From assembly GCF_014193285.1 (NCBI RefSeq), contig NZ_JACHZE010000003.1, forward strand, positions 436,948 through 500,947: 64,000 nucleotides of DNA, written 5' to 3'. Below, in pieces: positions 45,965-56,052 of the stretch. Under the pieces are notes generated by a model. That model did no database searches, was not told the origin of the DNA, and worked only from the letters and a program-made list of their open reading frames with translations. Every line of letters begins with the position of its first letter. Position 1 is the first letter of the stretch. This DNA is from Atlantibacter sp. RC6 (lineage in GTDB: Bacteria > Pseudomonadota > Gammaproteobacteria > Enterobacterales > Enterobacteriaceae). The position numbers and the translations under genes were made by a program.

Positions 45965-47464
45965 ATGACGAATCCAGACCCGTTACTGAATGTGCAGGCG
46001 ATATCAAAACAGTTCTCCGGGGTAAGCGTGCTGAAGTCGATTGATTTCACGCTGCTTTCCGGCCAGGTGCATGCCCTGATGGGCGGTAACGGCGCGGGTA
46101 AGTCGACGCTGATGAAAATTGTCGCGGGCGTAGAAACCGCCGACAGCGGCGTGATACAGATTGAAGGGCAGCCGTTTACCCGGCTTTCCCCACAGCAGGC
46201 GCACGGTCTGGGGATCTATCTGGTGCCGCAGGAACCCATGCTATTTCCCAATCTCACCGTGCAGGAAAACATTCTGTTCCGCCTGCCGAATGATAAAAAG
46301 ATTGCCCAGCTACTCTCAGAAAAGCTGGCCCAGCTTGATTGCCATCTCAATTTGCAGGCCTCCGCCAGTACGCTGGAAGTGGCGGATCAACAAATGGTGG
46401 AGATCCTGCGCGGCCTGATGCGCAACGCCAAAATTTTAATTCTTGATGAACCGACCGCTTCGCTGACACCAGGGGAAACCGATCGGTTATTTCGCCAGAT
46501 CCGCGCGCTGCAATCCGCGGGCGTGGGGATCATTTTTATCTCCCATAAGCTGCCGGAAATTCGCGCCATCGCCAGCCATGTTTCGGTGATGCGCGACGGC
46601 GCGGTGGTGTTAAGCGGCGAAACCGCGCAGCTCGCCGACAGCGAACTCATCCACGCCATGACCCCGGTTAGCCGGGAGCGCAGCCTGAGCGATACCCAAA
46701 AGCTGTGGCTGGCGCTGCCGGGCAACCGGCGCACCCAGCCGCAGGATTTCCCGGTGCTGCGGGTAGAGGATCTGACCGGCGAGGGTTTTCTCGATCTCAG
46801 TTTTGAAGTGCGCGCCGGGGAGATTGTCGGGCTGGCGGGCCTGGTGGGGTCCGGGCGTACCGAACTGGCGGAGACCTTATACGGCCTGCGCCCGGTGCGC
46901 GGCGGGCGCGTCTGGCTGGAGAACCATGACATCACCCACACGCCAATCCGCGCGCGGCTGGATCGCGGGCTGGTCTATTTGCCGGAAGATCGCCAGGTCT
47001 CCGGGCTGTTTCTTGATGCGCCCATCCGCTGGAACACCGTGGCGCTGAATGAACCGTCGCTGTGGCAGCAGCCAACGCGCGAAGACGCCGTGGTCGAGCG
47101 TTACCACCGGGCGCTGGGCATCAAACTTAACCATCCGAACCAAATCGTGCGCACCCTCTCCGGCGGCAATCAGCAGAAAGTGCTGCTGGCGCGCTGTCTG
47201 GAAGCCAATCCGCTGCTGTTGATTATTGATGAACCGACCCGCGGCGTGGACGTCTCCGCCCGCGCCGATATCTATCAACTGATCAAAAGCGTGGCGGCGC
47301 AAAACGTGGCGGTGCTGATGATCTCGTCTGACGTGGACGAATTCCCCGGGCTGGCGGACCGGGTGCTGGTCATGCACCAGGGGGAACTCAGCGGGGAACT
47401 GGCGCGCGACGCCATTTCGCCTGACCGGATGATGAAACTGGCCTTTGGAGGACAACGTCCGTGA
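45965..47464 (+). CDS. lsrA: AI-2 import ATP-binding protein LsrA
   Basis: LsrA is the double-ATPase subunit of the Lsr ABC importer for autoinducer-2. The 499-residue product has two cassettes: Walker [10 protein letters not shown] near residue 42, Walker [14 protein letters not shown], then in the second half GLVGSGRTE, the signature LSGGNQQKV and [12 protein letters not shown]. This is the RbsA-like architecture. The ATG at 45965 has GGAG six bases upstream; a GTG two codons earlier overlaps that site and is rejected. It overlaps lsrC by four bases (GTGA). Confidence 0.96.
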   Translation: MTNPDPLLNVQAISKQFSGVSVLKSIDFTLLSGQVHALMGGNGAGKSTLMKIVAGVETADSGVIQIEGQPFTRLSPQQAHGLGIYLVPQEPMLFPNLTVQENILFRLPNDKKIAQLLSEKLAQLDCHLNLQASASTLEVADQQMVEILRGLMRNAKILILDEPTASLTPGETDRLFRQIRALQSAGVGIIFISHKLPEIRAIASHVSVMRDGAVVLSGETAQLADSELIHAMTPVSRERSLSDTQKLWLALPGNRRTQPQDFPVLRVEDLTGEGFLDLSFEVRAGEIVGLAGLVGSGRTELAETLYGLRPVRGGRVWLENHDITHTPIRARLDRGLVYLPEDRQVSGLFLDAPIRWNTVALNEPSLWQQPTREDAVVERYHRALGIKLNHPNQIVRTLSGGNQQKVLLARCLEANPLLLIIDEPTRGVDVSARADIYQLIKSVAAQNVAVLMISSDVDEFPGLADRVLVMHQGELSGELARDAISPDRMMKLAFGGQRP

Positions 47465-48498
47465 AGATGCTGCTGCGTAACCGTGAACTGACCGCGTTTC
47501 TGGCCATTGTGGCGCTGTTCGGCGTGCTGGTGGGCCTTAATCACAGCTATTTCAGCGCCCAGACGCTGGCGATGATTTTTTCCAGCTCGCAGATTTTGAT
47601 CCTGCTGGCGATGGGTGCGGCGATGGTGATGCTGACGCGCAATATTGACGTATCGGTGGGTTCGACGGTGGGCCTGTGCGCCATTGCCGTCGGCGTGGCG
47701 TTAAACCAGGGCTACAGCCTGCCGCTGGCAATGGGCTTCGCGTTTGCCATCGGCGCGCTGTGCGGTTTTTTCAACGGCGTGCTGGTGGTGTGGCTGCGCA
47801 TCCCGGCGATTGTCGCCACCCTTGGCACGCTCGGTTTATATCGCGGCGCAATGCTGCTGTGGACCGACGGCAAATGGATCGAAGGCTTGCCGCAAAGCCT
47901 GAAAGCGCTGTCGGAACCGGTATTCATCGGGATTTCGCCCTTCGGTTTCGCGGTACTGGGACTCGTGGCGCTGGGCAGCATCATCCTGGCGCGCACCGCC
48001 TTTGGCCGCGACTTCTACGCGGTGGGCGATAACCTCGCCGCCGCGCGCAAGCTGGGCGTGGCGGTGGATCGCACCCGGCTGCTGGCCTTTACCTTTAACG
48101 GCCTGCTGGCGGCGCTGGGCGGCATTCTGTTCGCCTCGCAAATCGGCTTTGTGCCTAATCAGACCGGCAGCGGGCTGGAGATGAAAGCCATCGCCGCCTG
48201 CGTGTTGGGCGGTATCTCTCTGCTCGGCGGCACCGGCACGCTGATTGGCGCGTTCCTCGGCGCGTTCTTTTTAACCCAAATCGATACCGTGCTGGTGCTG
48301 TTCAAACTGCCCGCCTGGTGGAATGACTTTATCGCCGGGCTGGTGCTGCTGGGCGTGTTGGTGCTCGACGGGCGGCTGCGCCAGGCGTTGACCCGCCACC
48401 AGCGGGCGCTGAAATACAGCCGCTTTGTGCCGGGGGCGTCAGGGCGGAAAAACGTCGCGCCCTTTCCCGGTCGCAAAAACAAAAAAGAGGTGGCGTAA
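47461..48498 (+). CDS. lsrC: AI-2 import permease LsrC
   Basis: LsrC is one of the two membrane subunits of the AI-2 importer. The 345-residue product has about nine helices and matches E. coli LsrC closely, for example [52 protein letters not shown] and [15 protein letters not shown]. The GTG start overlaps the lsrA stop (GTGA), which implies translational coupling. A short basic tail follows the last helix. Confidence 0.95.
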   Translation: MKMLLRNRELTAFLAIVALFGVLVGLNHSYFSAQTLAMIFSSSQILILLAMGAAMVMLTRNIDVSVGSTVGLCAIAVGVALNQGYSLPLAMGFAFAIGALCGFFNGVLVVWLRIPAIVATLGTLGLYRGAMLLWTDGKWIEGLPQSLKALSEPVFIGISPFGFAVLGLVALGSIILARTAFGRDFYAVGDNLAAARKLGVAVDRTRLLAFTFNGLLAALGGILFASQIGFVPNQTGSGLEMKAIAACVLGGISLLGGTGTLIGAFLGAFFLTQIDTVLVLFKLPAWWNDFIAGLVLLGVLVLDGRLRQALTRHQRALKYSRFVPGASGRKNVAPFPGRKNKKEVA

Positions 48499-49503
48499 AT
48501 GAAAGTGAACTGGGAAATGGCGCTGCTGGCGTTGCTGGTACTGGAAATCCTGCTGTTCGGCGCGCTGAACCCGCGCATGCTGGATATCAATATGCTGCTG
48601 TTCAGCACCAGCGATTTTATCTGTATCGGCATCGTGGCGCTGCCGCTGACGCTGGTGATCATCAGCGGCGGGATCGATATTTCTCTCGGCTCAACCATCG
48701 GGCTGTGCGCCATCGCGCTGGGGGTGCTGATGCAGTCCGGCGTGCCGATGAGCGTGGCGATTGTCTTAACCCTGGCGCTCGGCCTGGCCTGCGGATTGTT
48801 GAACGCGGCGCTGATCCACTACACCGGCATCAGCCCGTTAGTGATCACCCTCGGCACGCTTTACCTCTACGGCGGCGGCGCGCTGCTGCTTTCCGGGATG
48901 GCGGGCGCGACCGGTTATGAAGGCATCGGCGGCTTCCCGGACAGCTTCACCGCTTTTGCCAACGCCACGCTGCTCGGTCTGCCGGTGCCATTGGTGATGT
49001 TTTTGGTCATCACGCTGTTTTTCTGGGTGCTGGCGCACCGGGCGCGCTTTGGCCGCCACCTGTTTTTGCTGGGGCAAAACGCCCGCGCCGCCCGTTACGC
49101 GGCGTTGCCGGTTAACGGCATGCTGTACGGCGTTTACGGGCTGGTGGGGCTAGCGTCGGCCATCGCGGCGGTGGTGCTGGTTTCATATTTTGGTTCGGCC
49201 CGTTCGGATTTGGGGCGCGATTTGCTGATGCCCGCGCTGACGGCGGCGGTGCTGGGCGGCGCCAACATTTACGGCGGTTCAGGTTCTGTAGTGGGTACGG
49301 CGCTGGCGGCGTTGCTGGTGGGGTATTTGCAGCAGGGGTTACAGATGGTCGGGATACCCAATCAGGTATCGAGCGCGTTGTCCGGTGCGTTGTTGATTGT
49401 GGTGGTGATTGGTCGTTCGGTGAGTTTGCATCGCGAAACCCTGCGTGCGGCATGGCGCCGCGTTCAGATTCGCCGCGGTGCCATAAAACAATCAGGAGCT
49501 TAA
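48499..49503 (+). CDS. lsrD: AI-2 import permease LsrD
   Basis: LsrD is the second membrane subunit of the AI-2 importer. The 334-residue product has the family segments [49 protein letters not shown] and [27 protein letters not shown]. Its ATG directly follows the lsrC stop codon, and lsrB starts one base after its own stop, so the operon is tightly packed. Confidence 0.95.
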   Translation: MKVNWEMALLALLVLEILLFGALNPRMLDINMLLFSTSDFICIGIVALPLTLVIISGGIDISLGSTIGLCAIALGVLMQSGVPMSVAIVLTLALGLACGLLNAALIHYTGISPLVITLGTLYLYGGGALLLSGMAGATGYEGIGGFPDSFTAFANATLLGLPVPLVMFLVITLFFWVLAHRARFGRHLFLLGQNARAARYAALPVNGMLYGVYGLVGLASAIAAVVLVSYFGSARSDLGRDLLMPALTAAVLGGANIYGGSGSVVGTALAALLVGYLQQGLQMVGIPNQVSSALSGALLIVVVIGRSVSLHRETLRAAWRRVQIRRGAIKQSGA

Positions 49504-49504
49504 G

Positions 49505-50521
49505 ATGAATACAGCAAAACGTGTGCTGCAATGTAGTGCTCTGGCACTGGCCTTGAGCGTCGTGACTGCCCAGGCGGCGGATCGCATCGCCTTTATTCCC
49601 AAGCTGGTAGGCGTCGGGTTCTTTACCAGCGGCGGCAACGGGGCCAAAGAGGCGGGCAAAGCATTGGGCGCGGACGTCACCTATGACGGGCCGACGGAGC
49701 CAAGCGTGTCGGGCCAGGTGCAGTTGATCAACAACTTCGTTAACCAGGGGTATAACGCGATTATCGTATCGGCGGTCTCCCCCGACGGCCTGTGCCCTGC
49801 CCTGAAACGCGCCATGCAGCGCGGCGTAAAAGTGCTGACCTGGGACTCGGACACCAAACCGGAATGCCGCAGCATCTACATCAACCAGGGGACGCCGGAA
49901 CAACTGGGCGGCATGCTGGTAGAAATGGCATCAAAGCAGGTGACCAAACCGAATGCCAAAGTCGCGTTTTTCTACTCCAGCCCCACCGTCACCGACCAGA
50001 ACCAGTGGGTGAAAGAGGCCAAAGCCAAAATCGCCAAAGATCATCCGCAGTGGGAAATCGTCACCACTCAGTTCGGCTATAACGACGCCACCAAATCTCT
50101 GCAAACTGCGGAAGGGATCTTAAAAGCTTACCCGGATCTGGACGCGATCATCGCGCCGGACGCCAACGCGCTGCCGGCGGCGGCCCAGGCGGCGGAAAAC
50201 CTTAAGCGTACCGGCGTGGCGATTGTCGGGTTCAGTACCCCGAACGTGATGCGCCCGTACGTAGAGCGCGGCACGGTGAAAGCCTTCGGCCTGTGGGACG
50301 TGGTGCAGCAGGGCAAAATTGCCGTCAACGTGGCGGATACCCTGCTGAAGAAAGGCGATCTTAACGTCGGCGACAGCGTAGAAGTGAAAGATATCGGCAC
50401 CCTGAAAGTGGAGCCGAACAAGGTACAGGGTTACGACTACGAAGCCAAAGGCAACGGCATCGTGCTGCTGCCGGAGCGCGTGGTGTTCACCAAAGACAAC
50501 ATCAACAATTACGATTTCTGA
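49505..50521 (+). CDS. lsrB: AI-2 periplasmic binding protein LsrB
   Basis: LsrB is the periplasmic receptor that binds AI-2 and delivers it to LsrACD. The 338-residue product (E. coli 340) begins with a signal peptide [24 protein letters not shown], cut before [16 protein letters not shown]. Ligand-contact regions of the family are present, including [39 protein letters not shown] and [14 protein letters not shown]. It belongs to the ribose-binding-protein class. AGGAGCT stands before the ATG. Confidence 0.96.
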   Translation: MNTAKRVLQCSALALALSVVTAQAADRIAFIPKLVGVGFFTSGGNGAKEAGKALGADVTYDGPTEPSVSGQVQLINNFVNQGYNAIIVSAVSPDGLCPALKRAMQRGVKVLTWDSDTKPECRSIYINQGTPEQLGGMLVEMASKQVTKPNAKVAFFYSSPTVTDQNQWVKEAKAKIAKDHPQWEIVTTQFGYNDATKSLQTAEGILKAYPDLDAIIAPDANALPAAAQAAENLKRTGVAIVGFSTPNVMRPYVERGTVKAFGLWDVVQQGKIAVNVADTLLKKGDLNVGDSVEVKDIGTLKVEPNKVQGYDYEAKGNGIVLLPERVVFTKDNINNYDF

Positions 50522-50533
50522 CGGGGGGAGACA

Positions 50534-51424
50534 ATGGCTGATTTAGACGACATCAAGGACGGCAAAGATTTTGGTATTGGGCAACCCCAGAAAAACACGC
50601 TGTTTGCCCTGAAAGGCTGCGGGGCGCTGGACTGGGGGATGCAGTCGCGGCTGGCGCGCATCTTCAACCCCGCCACCAACCGCACGGTCATGCTGGCGTT
50701 CGACCACGGCTATTTCCAGGGCCCCACCACCGGGCTGGAGCGTATCGATCTGTCCATCGCGCCGCTGTATCAGGAAACCGACGTGCTGATGTGCACCCGC
50801 GGCATTCTGCGCAGCCAGGTGCCGCCCGCCACCAATAAGCCGGTGGTGCTGCGCGCCTCCGGCGGTAACTCGATTCTGGCGGAGCTGTCGAACGAGTGCG
50901 TGGCGGTGGCGATGGAAGACGCCCTGCGGCTCAACGCCTGTGCGGTGGCGGCGCAGATTTACATCGGCTCTGAGTACGAACACCAGTCGATTAACAACAT
51001 CATCAAGCTGGTGGATGAAGGGACCCGCTACGGCATCCCGACGCTGGCGGTAACCGGCGTGGGGAAAGAGATGGCGCGCGACGCCCGCTACTTCTCGCTG
51101 GCCAGCCGCATCGCCGCCGAGATTGGCGCGCAGTTCGTTAAAACCTATTACGTCGAACAAGGCTTTGAGAAAGTCACCGCCAGTTGCCCGGTGCCGATTG
51201 TGATCGCGGGCGGCAAAAAGCTCCCGGAACAGGATGCGCTGGAGATGTGCTGGCGGGCCATCGACCAGGGGGCCAGCGGCGTGGACATGGGGCGCAACAT
51301 TTTTCAGTCCGAAGCCCCGCTCGCCATGCTGAAAGCGGTGAAAAAAGTGGTGCATGAGAATATGTCGGCGCGCGAAGCGTTTCAATACTGGCAGGAAGAG
51401 AAAGCACACGGAGGAAAGGCATGA
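50534..51424 (+). CDS. lsrF: 3-hydroxy-5-phosphonooxypentane-2,4-dione thiolase LsrF
   Basis: LsrF transfers an acetyl group from the LsrG product to coenzyme A, finishing the breakdown of phospho-AI-2. The 296-residue product is a class I aldolase-like TIM barrel: [34 protein letters not shown], and the lysine-bearing [19 protein letters not shown], then [15 protein letters not shown]. It matches E. coli LsrF (291). GGGGGAG precedes the ATG; the stop overlaps the lsrG start as ATGA. Confidence 0.96.
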   Translation: MADLDDIKDGKDFGIGQPQKNTLFALKGCGALDWGMQSRLARIFNPATNRTVMLAFDHGYFQGPTTGLERIDLSIAPLYQETDVLMCTRGILRSQVPPATNKPVVLRASGGNSILAELSNECVAVAMEDALRLNACAVAAQIYIGSEYEHQSINNIIKLVDEGTRYGIPTLAVTGVGKEMARDARYFSLASRIAAEIGAQFVKTYYVEQGFEKVTASCPVPIVIAGGKKLPEQDALEMCWRAIDQGASGVDMGRNIFQSEAPLAMLKAVKKVVHENMSAREAFQYWQEEKAHGGKA

Positions 51425-51720
51425 ATGTGACGCTGGTTGAGATCAACATCAAACCGGACCGGGTAGATGAGTTTTTAACGGTGTTCCGCGCCAACCACGA
51501 GGGCGCGATCGCCGAACCCGGCAACCTGCGTTTTGACGTATTGCAGGACCCAAAAGTAAAGACGCGGTTTTACATCTACGAAGCTTATCAGGACGATGAC
51601 GCGGTGCTGGCTCATAAGGAGACGCCGCACTACAAAGCCTGCGTGGAAGCGCTGGATTCGATGATGTCGGAGCCCAGGAAAAAGCGCAGTTTTATCGGAT
51701 TGCTGCCGGAGGTGAAGTAA
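51421..51720 (+). CDS. lsrG: Phospho-AI-2 isomerase LsrG
   Basis: LsrG isomerises phospho-DPD to the substrate of LsrF, terminating the AI-2 signal. The 99-residue ABM-type (antibiotic biosynthesis monooxygenase fold) protein starts [19 protein letters not shown] and has [37 protein letters not shown], as in E. coli (96). It overlaps lsrF by four bases and is the last gene of the operon. tam, which follows lsrG in E. coli, is absent; a Fic gene lies downstream instead. Confidence 0.96.
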   Translation: MNVTLVEINIKPDRVDEFLTVFRANHEGAIAEPGNLRFDVLQDPKVKTRFYIYEAYQDDDAVLAHKETPHYKACVEALDSMMSEPRKKRSFIGLLPEVK

Positions 51721-51768
51721 GGCCATACCAGGCCCATGGACGGGCAAGCTCACTGGCACGGTCTCGCG

Positions 51769-51945
51769 ATATGTCGAAAAAACGGGATTTTTTAAACATA
51801 TCGCCGCAACATGTTTATCGCATCGACAGGTTCCGGCCATATGTCGATAAAACGCGTTTTTTTTAAACATGTCGTCGTGACATGTTTATGGCATCGACAT
51901 ATTATGACCATATGTCGATAAAAACGGTTTTTTTAAACATATGAG
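51769..51945 (+). repeat. Tandem 70-bp repeats (2.5 copies) running into the fic start codon
   Basis: Units begin with ATATGTCGA at 51769, 51839 and 51910 (spacing 70 and 71 bases). Each continues with an A-run, CG, a T-run and AAACAT; the first two then have a second half ending GCATCGACA. The third copy is partial: where copies one and two read AAACATATCG or AAACATGTCG, the third reads AAACATATGAG, whose ATG is the fic start. Inverted arms occur inside: AAACATGTC/GACATGTTT (51865-51873, 51879-51887) and ATCGACATA/TATGTCGAT (51893-51901, 51911-51919). No Shine-Dalgarno sequence is present. The array looks like a set of operator sites or RNA hairpins. Confidence 0.9.
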
Positions 51946-53017
51946 CTGGCACCCGGAAACGCCCTATAACGCCCTGCCCCTGCTTCCGCCCGATCTGGAG
52001 CAGATTGAAACGCGCAATGTACTGAAAGCCTGCATCAGCGCGCGGGCGGCCATCGCCGAACTAAAAACTGCCGGTGAGCTTATCCCCGATCAGGGTTTAT
52101 TGATCAATATTCTTCCGATGCTGGAAGCGAAAGACTCGTCGCGCATTGAAAACATCGTCACCACCAGCGATCGGCTGTTTCAGTATGCCGATCGCGAGGA
52201 GGGCGCAGATCCCGCCACCAAAGAAGCGCTGCGCTATCGCACCGCGCTTTATGATGGCTATACCCACCTGAATCACTATCCGCTCTGCACCAACACAGCG
52301 GTGGCTATCTGCACCAACTTACGCGCCGTACAAACCGATATCCGAAAAACGCCGGGAACGGTATTGCGCGACCACAATAATAACGTGGTGTACACACCGC
52401 CAGTGGGTGAAGAGGCTATTCGGAACTTACTGGCGAACTGGGAGCGGTTTATTCACGGTGATGACGATGTCGATCCGCTGGTAAAAATGGCCATCGCGCA
52501 CTATCAGTTCGAGTGTATTCATCCCTTCCCCGACGGCAACGGGCGAACGGGCCGCATTCTAAATATCCTTTACCTGATTCAGACGGGTTTGCTTTCGTTG
52601 CCCATTCTGTATTTATCCCGCTTTATCCTGGAGAGACGTGATGATTACTACACCCTGCTGCGCAGGGTGACAGAACAGGGGGAATGGGAAGCGTGGATAC
52701 TGTTTATGCTCGAGGCGGTGGAGAATACGTCCCGATGGACTACCGATAAAATATCGGTGGTTCGGGAGCTGATAGTAAACACCACTGACTACGTGCGTGA
52801 AAAACTGCCGAAGATCTACACCCATGAACTTATCCAGGCGCTGTTTGCTCAGCCGTATTGCCGGATAGAAAACCTTGTGGAACGCGGTGTCGCCAAACGC
52901 CAGACGGCCTCCAACTACCTGAAACAGCTGGTGGAAATTGGCGTGCTGGAAGAGATGAACGCCGGGCGTGAAAAGCTGTATCTCAACACCAGGCTACTGC
53001 GGGAATTGAATCAATAA
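51941..53017 (+). CDS. Fic family protein, class II (N-terminal inhibitory helix), with C-terminal winged helix
   Basis: Fic enzymes usually transfer AMP from ATP to a target hydroxyl. The 358-residue product has a complete active-site motif HPFPDGNGRTGR at residues 194-205, a flap region near 140-155 (VLRDHNNNVVYTPP) and an N-terminal inhibitory helix motif S-x3-E-N (Ser66, Glu70, Asn71), which places it in class II and predicts an autoinhibited enzyme. The C-terminal part (about 285-358) with YCRIENLVERGVAKRQTASNYLKQLVEIGVLEE is a winged helix able to bind DNA. The only usable start is the ATG inside the upstream repeat array. No antitoxin gene lies beside it. Confidence 0.93.
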   Translation: MSWHPETPYNALPLLPPDLEQIETRNVLKACISARAAIAELKTAGELIPDQGLLINILPMLEAKDSSRIENIVTTSDRLFQYADREEGADPATKEALRYRTALYDGYTHLNHYPLCTNTAVAICTNLRAVQTDIRKTPGTVLRDHNNNVVYTPPVGEEAIRNLLANWERFIHGDDDVDPLVKMAIAHYQFECIHPFPDGNGRTGRILNILYLIQTGLLSLPILYLSRFILERRDDYYTLLRRVTEQGEWEAWILFMLEAVENTSRWTTDKISVVRELIVNTTDYVREKLPKIYTHELIQALFAQPYCRIENLVERGVAKRQTASNYLKQLVEIGVLEEMNAGREKLYLNTRLLRELNQ

Positions 53018-53041
53018 GGGGTTCACTGCCCGTGAACCCCT
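53017..53041. terminator. Hairpin between fic and tsr
   Basis: AGGGGTTCAC (53017-53026) and GTGAACCCCT (53032-53041) pair perfectly around a 5-base loop, overlapping the fic stop codon's last base. Neither side has a strong T-run, but its position between two converging genes suggests a bidirectional transcription stop. Confidence 0.5.
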
Positions 53042-53061
53042 GATGCTTGCGGGCCTGGCTG

Positions 53062-54729
53062 TTAGAACGTTTCCCAGTTCTCGCCGCTGTCCGCCAGAGC
53101 GGGTTTACGGGTCGCCAGCGGCGCAGCCGGCGCTTTTGGCGGGGTTACGTCCTGTGAAATCTCCCGCGCGTCGGCGTTGATGCGGAATACCGATACCGCC
53201 TGAGTCAGGCGGCTGGCCTGTTCTTCCAGCGCGGCGGCTGCGGCAGCGGATTCCTGCACCAGCGAGGCGTTCTGCTGGGTCACGCGGTCCATCTCGGCAA
53301 CCGCCAGACCCACCTGATCGATACCGCGGCTCTGCTCGTCAGACGCCGAGGCGATTTCGCCCATGATGTCGGTCACGCGGGTTACCGCATTAACAATCTC
53401 ACCCATGGTTTCGCCCGCGCTTTCTACCAGCGTCGAGCCCACTTCCACTTTGCTGACCGAGTCTTCAATCAGGCCTTTGATCTCTTTCGCGGCCTGGGCG
53501 CTGCGGCTTGCCAGGTTGCGAACTTCACCGGCCACCACCGCAAAACCACGGCCCTGCTCACCTGCGCGGGCGGCTTCCACCGCGGCGTTCAGCGCCAGGA
53601 TGTTGGTCTGGAAGGCGATACCGTCGATCACGCTGGTGATATCGGCAATTTTCTGCGAGCTACCGGCGATTTCGTGCATGGTCTGCACCACGTTGCTCAC
53701 CACTTTACCGCCCTTCTGCGCGGTTTCCGAGGCGCTCAGCGCCAGCTGGCTGGCCTGACGGGCGTTCTCGGCGTTCTGTTTCACCGTTGCGGTCAGCTCT
53801 TCCATGCTGGCAGCGGTTTCTTCCAGCGAGGCCGCCTGCTGCTCGGTACGGGAAGAGAGATCGTTGTTGCCGATGGCGATTTCGCTCGCGCCGCTGTAAA
53901 TCGCGTTGGCGCCGGTGCGCACATCGCCAACGGTTTTCGCCAGCTCATCCTGCATATGGCGCAGGCTGGCCGCCAGTTGGCCCATTTCGTTGGTGCCGTG
54001 AACGTCAATGCCGCGCACCAGATCGCCGTTAGCGATATGGCGGATATTCTCCAGCAGACGCTGTAGCGGGTGGATCAACGCTTTGTTGATGCCAATCCAT
54101 ACCACAATCATCACCACCAGCACGGTACCCAGCACGCCGATCAGGATCCACAGCGCCAGGTTATAGGAGTCGTTGCTGCCATCCACCGCCAACTGGTACA
54201 GACCGTCGTTCTCGGCCAGGTAGCTGTCGTAAGCTTTCTGCATCCCGTCCTGGTAGCTCTGGGTCGGCTGGTCAAAGAAGGCGTTGATTTTACCGGCACC
54301 CAGTAACTGGATCAGCTCCGCCAGCGCGTTATGGTAGATATCATAGGTGCGCTTCACTTCCTGAGCGGTTTGCTCGCTCTGGCGCGGGTCGCGTGGCTGA
54401 GACTCATAAGCCGCCCACTGCTCTTCCGCCTGCTTCAGCGAGGTTTGCGCAATCTGCATCAGCTGCGCCACGGTCGCGCCGCTGCCCATCTGGTTGGAAT
54501 CCATCATGTAACGGATACCGGCGCGGTTCAGGGTGTTACGGGTCTGGATCAGCGCCACCCAGCTGGCGTTCAGCGTGGACTGCTGCTGACGGATGGTCTG
54601 AAGAACGGTGAAGTTTTCCTTGTCGTTTTTCAGCGCGTTAAAGAACAACCCGCCCGACGTTAACTGCAAGAGGCCAAAGAGCCCCAGTACGATAAGCAGG
54701 CTGGTGACGACTTTGATACGGTTGAGCAT
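53062..54729 (-). CDS. tsr: Serine chemoreceptor Tsr (methyl-accepting chemotaxis protein I)
   Basis: Tsr senses serine, and repellents in E. coli, and controls CheA with CheW. From [19 protein letters not shown] the product has 555 residues. There is a helix at 8-30, a periplasmic four-helix domain containing [21 protein letters not shown] (serine-binding arginines), a second helix near 190-212, HAMP, and a signalling domain with the hairpin tip [32 protein letters not shown]. It ends in NWETF, the CheR/CheB docking pentapeptide. GGGAAA precedes the ATG. A sigma-28 promoter lies 33-59 bases upstream. Confidence 0.96.
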   Translation of the reverse strand: MLNRIKVVTSLLIVLGLFGLLQLTSGGLFFNALKNDKENFTVLQTIRQQQSTLNASWVALIQTRNTLNRAGIRYMMDSNQMGSGATVAQLMQIAQTSLKQAEEQWAAYESQPRDPRQSEQTAQEVKRTYDIYHNALAELIQLLGAGKINAFFDQPTQSYQDGMQKAYDSYLAENDGLYQLAVDGSNDSYNLALWILIGVLGTVLVVMIVVWIGINKALIHPLQRLLENIRHIANGDLVRGIDVHGTNEMGQLAASLRHMQDELAKTVGDVRTGANAIYSGASEIAIGNNDLSSRTEQQAASLEETAASMEELTATVKQNAENARQASQLALSASETAQKGGKVVSNVVQTMHEIAGSSQKIADITSVIDGIAFQTNILALNAAVEAARAGEQGRGFAVVAGEVRNLASRSAQAAKEIKGLIEDSVSKVEVGSTLVESAGETMGEIVNAVTRVTDIMGEIASASDEQSRGIDQVGLAVAEMDRVTQQNASLVQESAAAAAALEEQASRLTQAVSVFRINADAREISQDVTPPKAPAAPLATRKPALADSGENWETF

Positions 54730-54761
54730 GGTGACTGTTTCCCGAGGCAAAATAAAAAGGG

Positions 54762-54788
54762 GTATCGGAAAATCCCCGGAAAACTTTA
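54762..54788 (-). promoter_or_regulatory. Sigma-28 (FliA) promoter of tsr
   Basis: On the minus strand TAAAGTTT (54788-54781), an 11-base spacer and TCCGATAC (54769-54762) match the flagellar sigma-28 consensus TAAAGTTT-N11-GCCGATAA at 14 of 16 positions. It links tsr expression to flagellar class III control. Confidence 0.9.
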
Positions 54789-54926
54789 TAGGGGAAATCC
54801 CTGGACTTACGTTTTTATTCGCTGAGCGGTGGCGGGCTTTCGTTTTCGCGTCAGGTCATCACGGCTCTTTTTCCTGCCGGCGGGTTTAGCCTATGATAGG
54901 CACTCTCTTTTGTGGCGGGAATAAAC

Positions 54927-55379
54927 ATGATTTGGTTGATGCTGGCTACCCTGGTGGTGGTGTTTGTGGTGGGTTTTCGGGTATTGACCTCCGATTCGCG
55001 TCGCGCGGTGCGGCGGCTTAGCGAACGTCTTAATATTCAGACGTTGCAGGTGGAGTCGATGATCGACCAGATGGGCAAGCAGGCCGGGCACGAGTTTATT
55101 CAGTATCTGGCGCGCCCCGATGAAGTGCATCTGCAAAACGCCGCCCAGTTGTTGCTGATCTATCAGGCATACATCGTCGACGGCAGCGAGCAAAACCTGC
55201 TGCGCTGGCACCGCATTCTGCAAAAAGGCCGGTTAAGCGCCCCGCTCACCGACGCGCAAATCCGCCTTGCCCTGCGCTTTTATCACGAGCTGGATTTGGA
55301 TAACTACGAGCTTAACGCCTTCCAGTTGCGTTACAACGCGCTGTTCGTGCCGGACGGCACCGTGACTTACCTGCACTAA
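54927..55379 (+). CDS. YicN-like DUF1198 membrane-anchored protein
   Basis: The 150-residue product has an N-terminal membrane anchor (MIWLMLATLVVVFVVGFRVL) and a cytoplasmic alpha-helical part with SRRAVRRLSERLNI, VESMIDQMGKQAGHEFIQYL and DGSEQNLLRWHRILQKGRL. It is the same length as E. coli YicN and similar along its whole length. The function is unknown. The ATG at 54927 has GGCGGGA upstream; a GTG at 54912 would overlap that site. It is divergent from tsr, 197 bases away, and shows no operon partner. Confidence 0.85.
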   Translation: MIWLMLATLVVVFVVGFRVLTSDSRRAVRRLSERLNIQTLQVESMIDQMGKQAGHEFIQYLARPDEVHLQNAAQLLLIYQAYIVDGSEQNLLRWHRILQKGRLSAPLTDAQIRLALRFYHELDLDNYELNAFQLRYNALFVPDGTVTYLH

Positions 55380-55464
55380 CCCTCTCCACGCAGCGATGCG
55401 TATTTTGTTCAATACCCGCATGGCCTGACATGGCACGGTAACCCCTTCACTAACAGGAGGGGTT

Positions 55465-56052
55465 ATGAGTGTTGTCTGGTCGATGATGGTGTTTGCGCTG
55501 GTGTCGTCGGTATCGCCGGGGCCGGTCAATCTGGTGGCGTTAAGCAGCGGCGTCAGTTTTGGCTGGCGGGCCAGCGTCCCGCACGTCACGGGGGCGACGG
55601 TGGGTTTTACCGCTTTACTGCTCGCCACCGGCTATGGGTTGTATGAGCTGTTGCTGTTATGGCCCGTGCTACAGAGCGCGATCCGCTTCGGCGGCATCGC
55701 GTTTTTACTGTGGATGGCCTGGCGGCTGGCGCGGGATAACGGCGAGATAAATAAACGCGAGGCGCAGCGCGCGCCGGGGGCGTTTAACGGTGCGCTGATG
55801 CAGTGGCTGAATCCGAAAGCCTGGCTGGCCTGCGTGGCGGGCATGGGGTTATTCGCCAGCGACGGCAATCACGCCACGCTGTGGCTGTTTGCCGGGATCT
55901 ATTTCGTGGTGTGTTACTTGTCGATCCTGAGCTGGGCGCTGGCGGGCGCCTCGCTGAGCGGCTGGCTGCAACAGCCCGCCCGGACCCGGCTGTTTAACCG
56001 GGTACTGGCGGCGCTGCTACTGGGCTGCGCCGCCTGGCTGGCGCTCGCTTAA
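55465..56052 (+). CDS. LysE/RhtB family amino-acid exporter
   Basis: The 195-residue protein has about six helices and LysE family marks: SSVSPGPVNLVALSSGVSFGWR near the N-terminus (the SPGP motif) and MQWLNPKAWLACVAGMG near residue 112. Members export amino acids or their analogues by proton exchange; the substrate here is unknown. AGGAGGGG lies just upstream of the ATG. Its stop overlaps the convergent AraC-type regulator gene by four bases. Confidence 0.92.
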   Translation: MSVVWSMMVFALVSSVSPGPVNLVALSSGVSFGWRASVPHVTGATVGFTALLLATGYGLYELLLLWPVLQSAIRFGGIAFLLWMAWRLARDNGEINKREAQRAPGAFNGALMQWLNPKAWLACVAGMGLFASDGNHATLWLFAGIYFVVCYLSILSWALAGASLSGWLQQPARTRLFNRVLAALLLGCAAWLALA

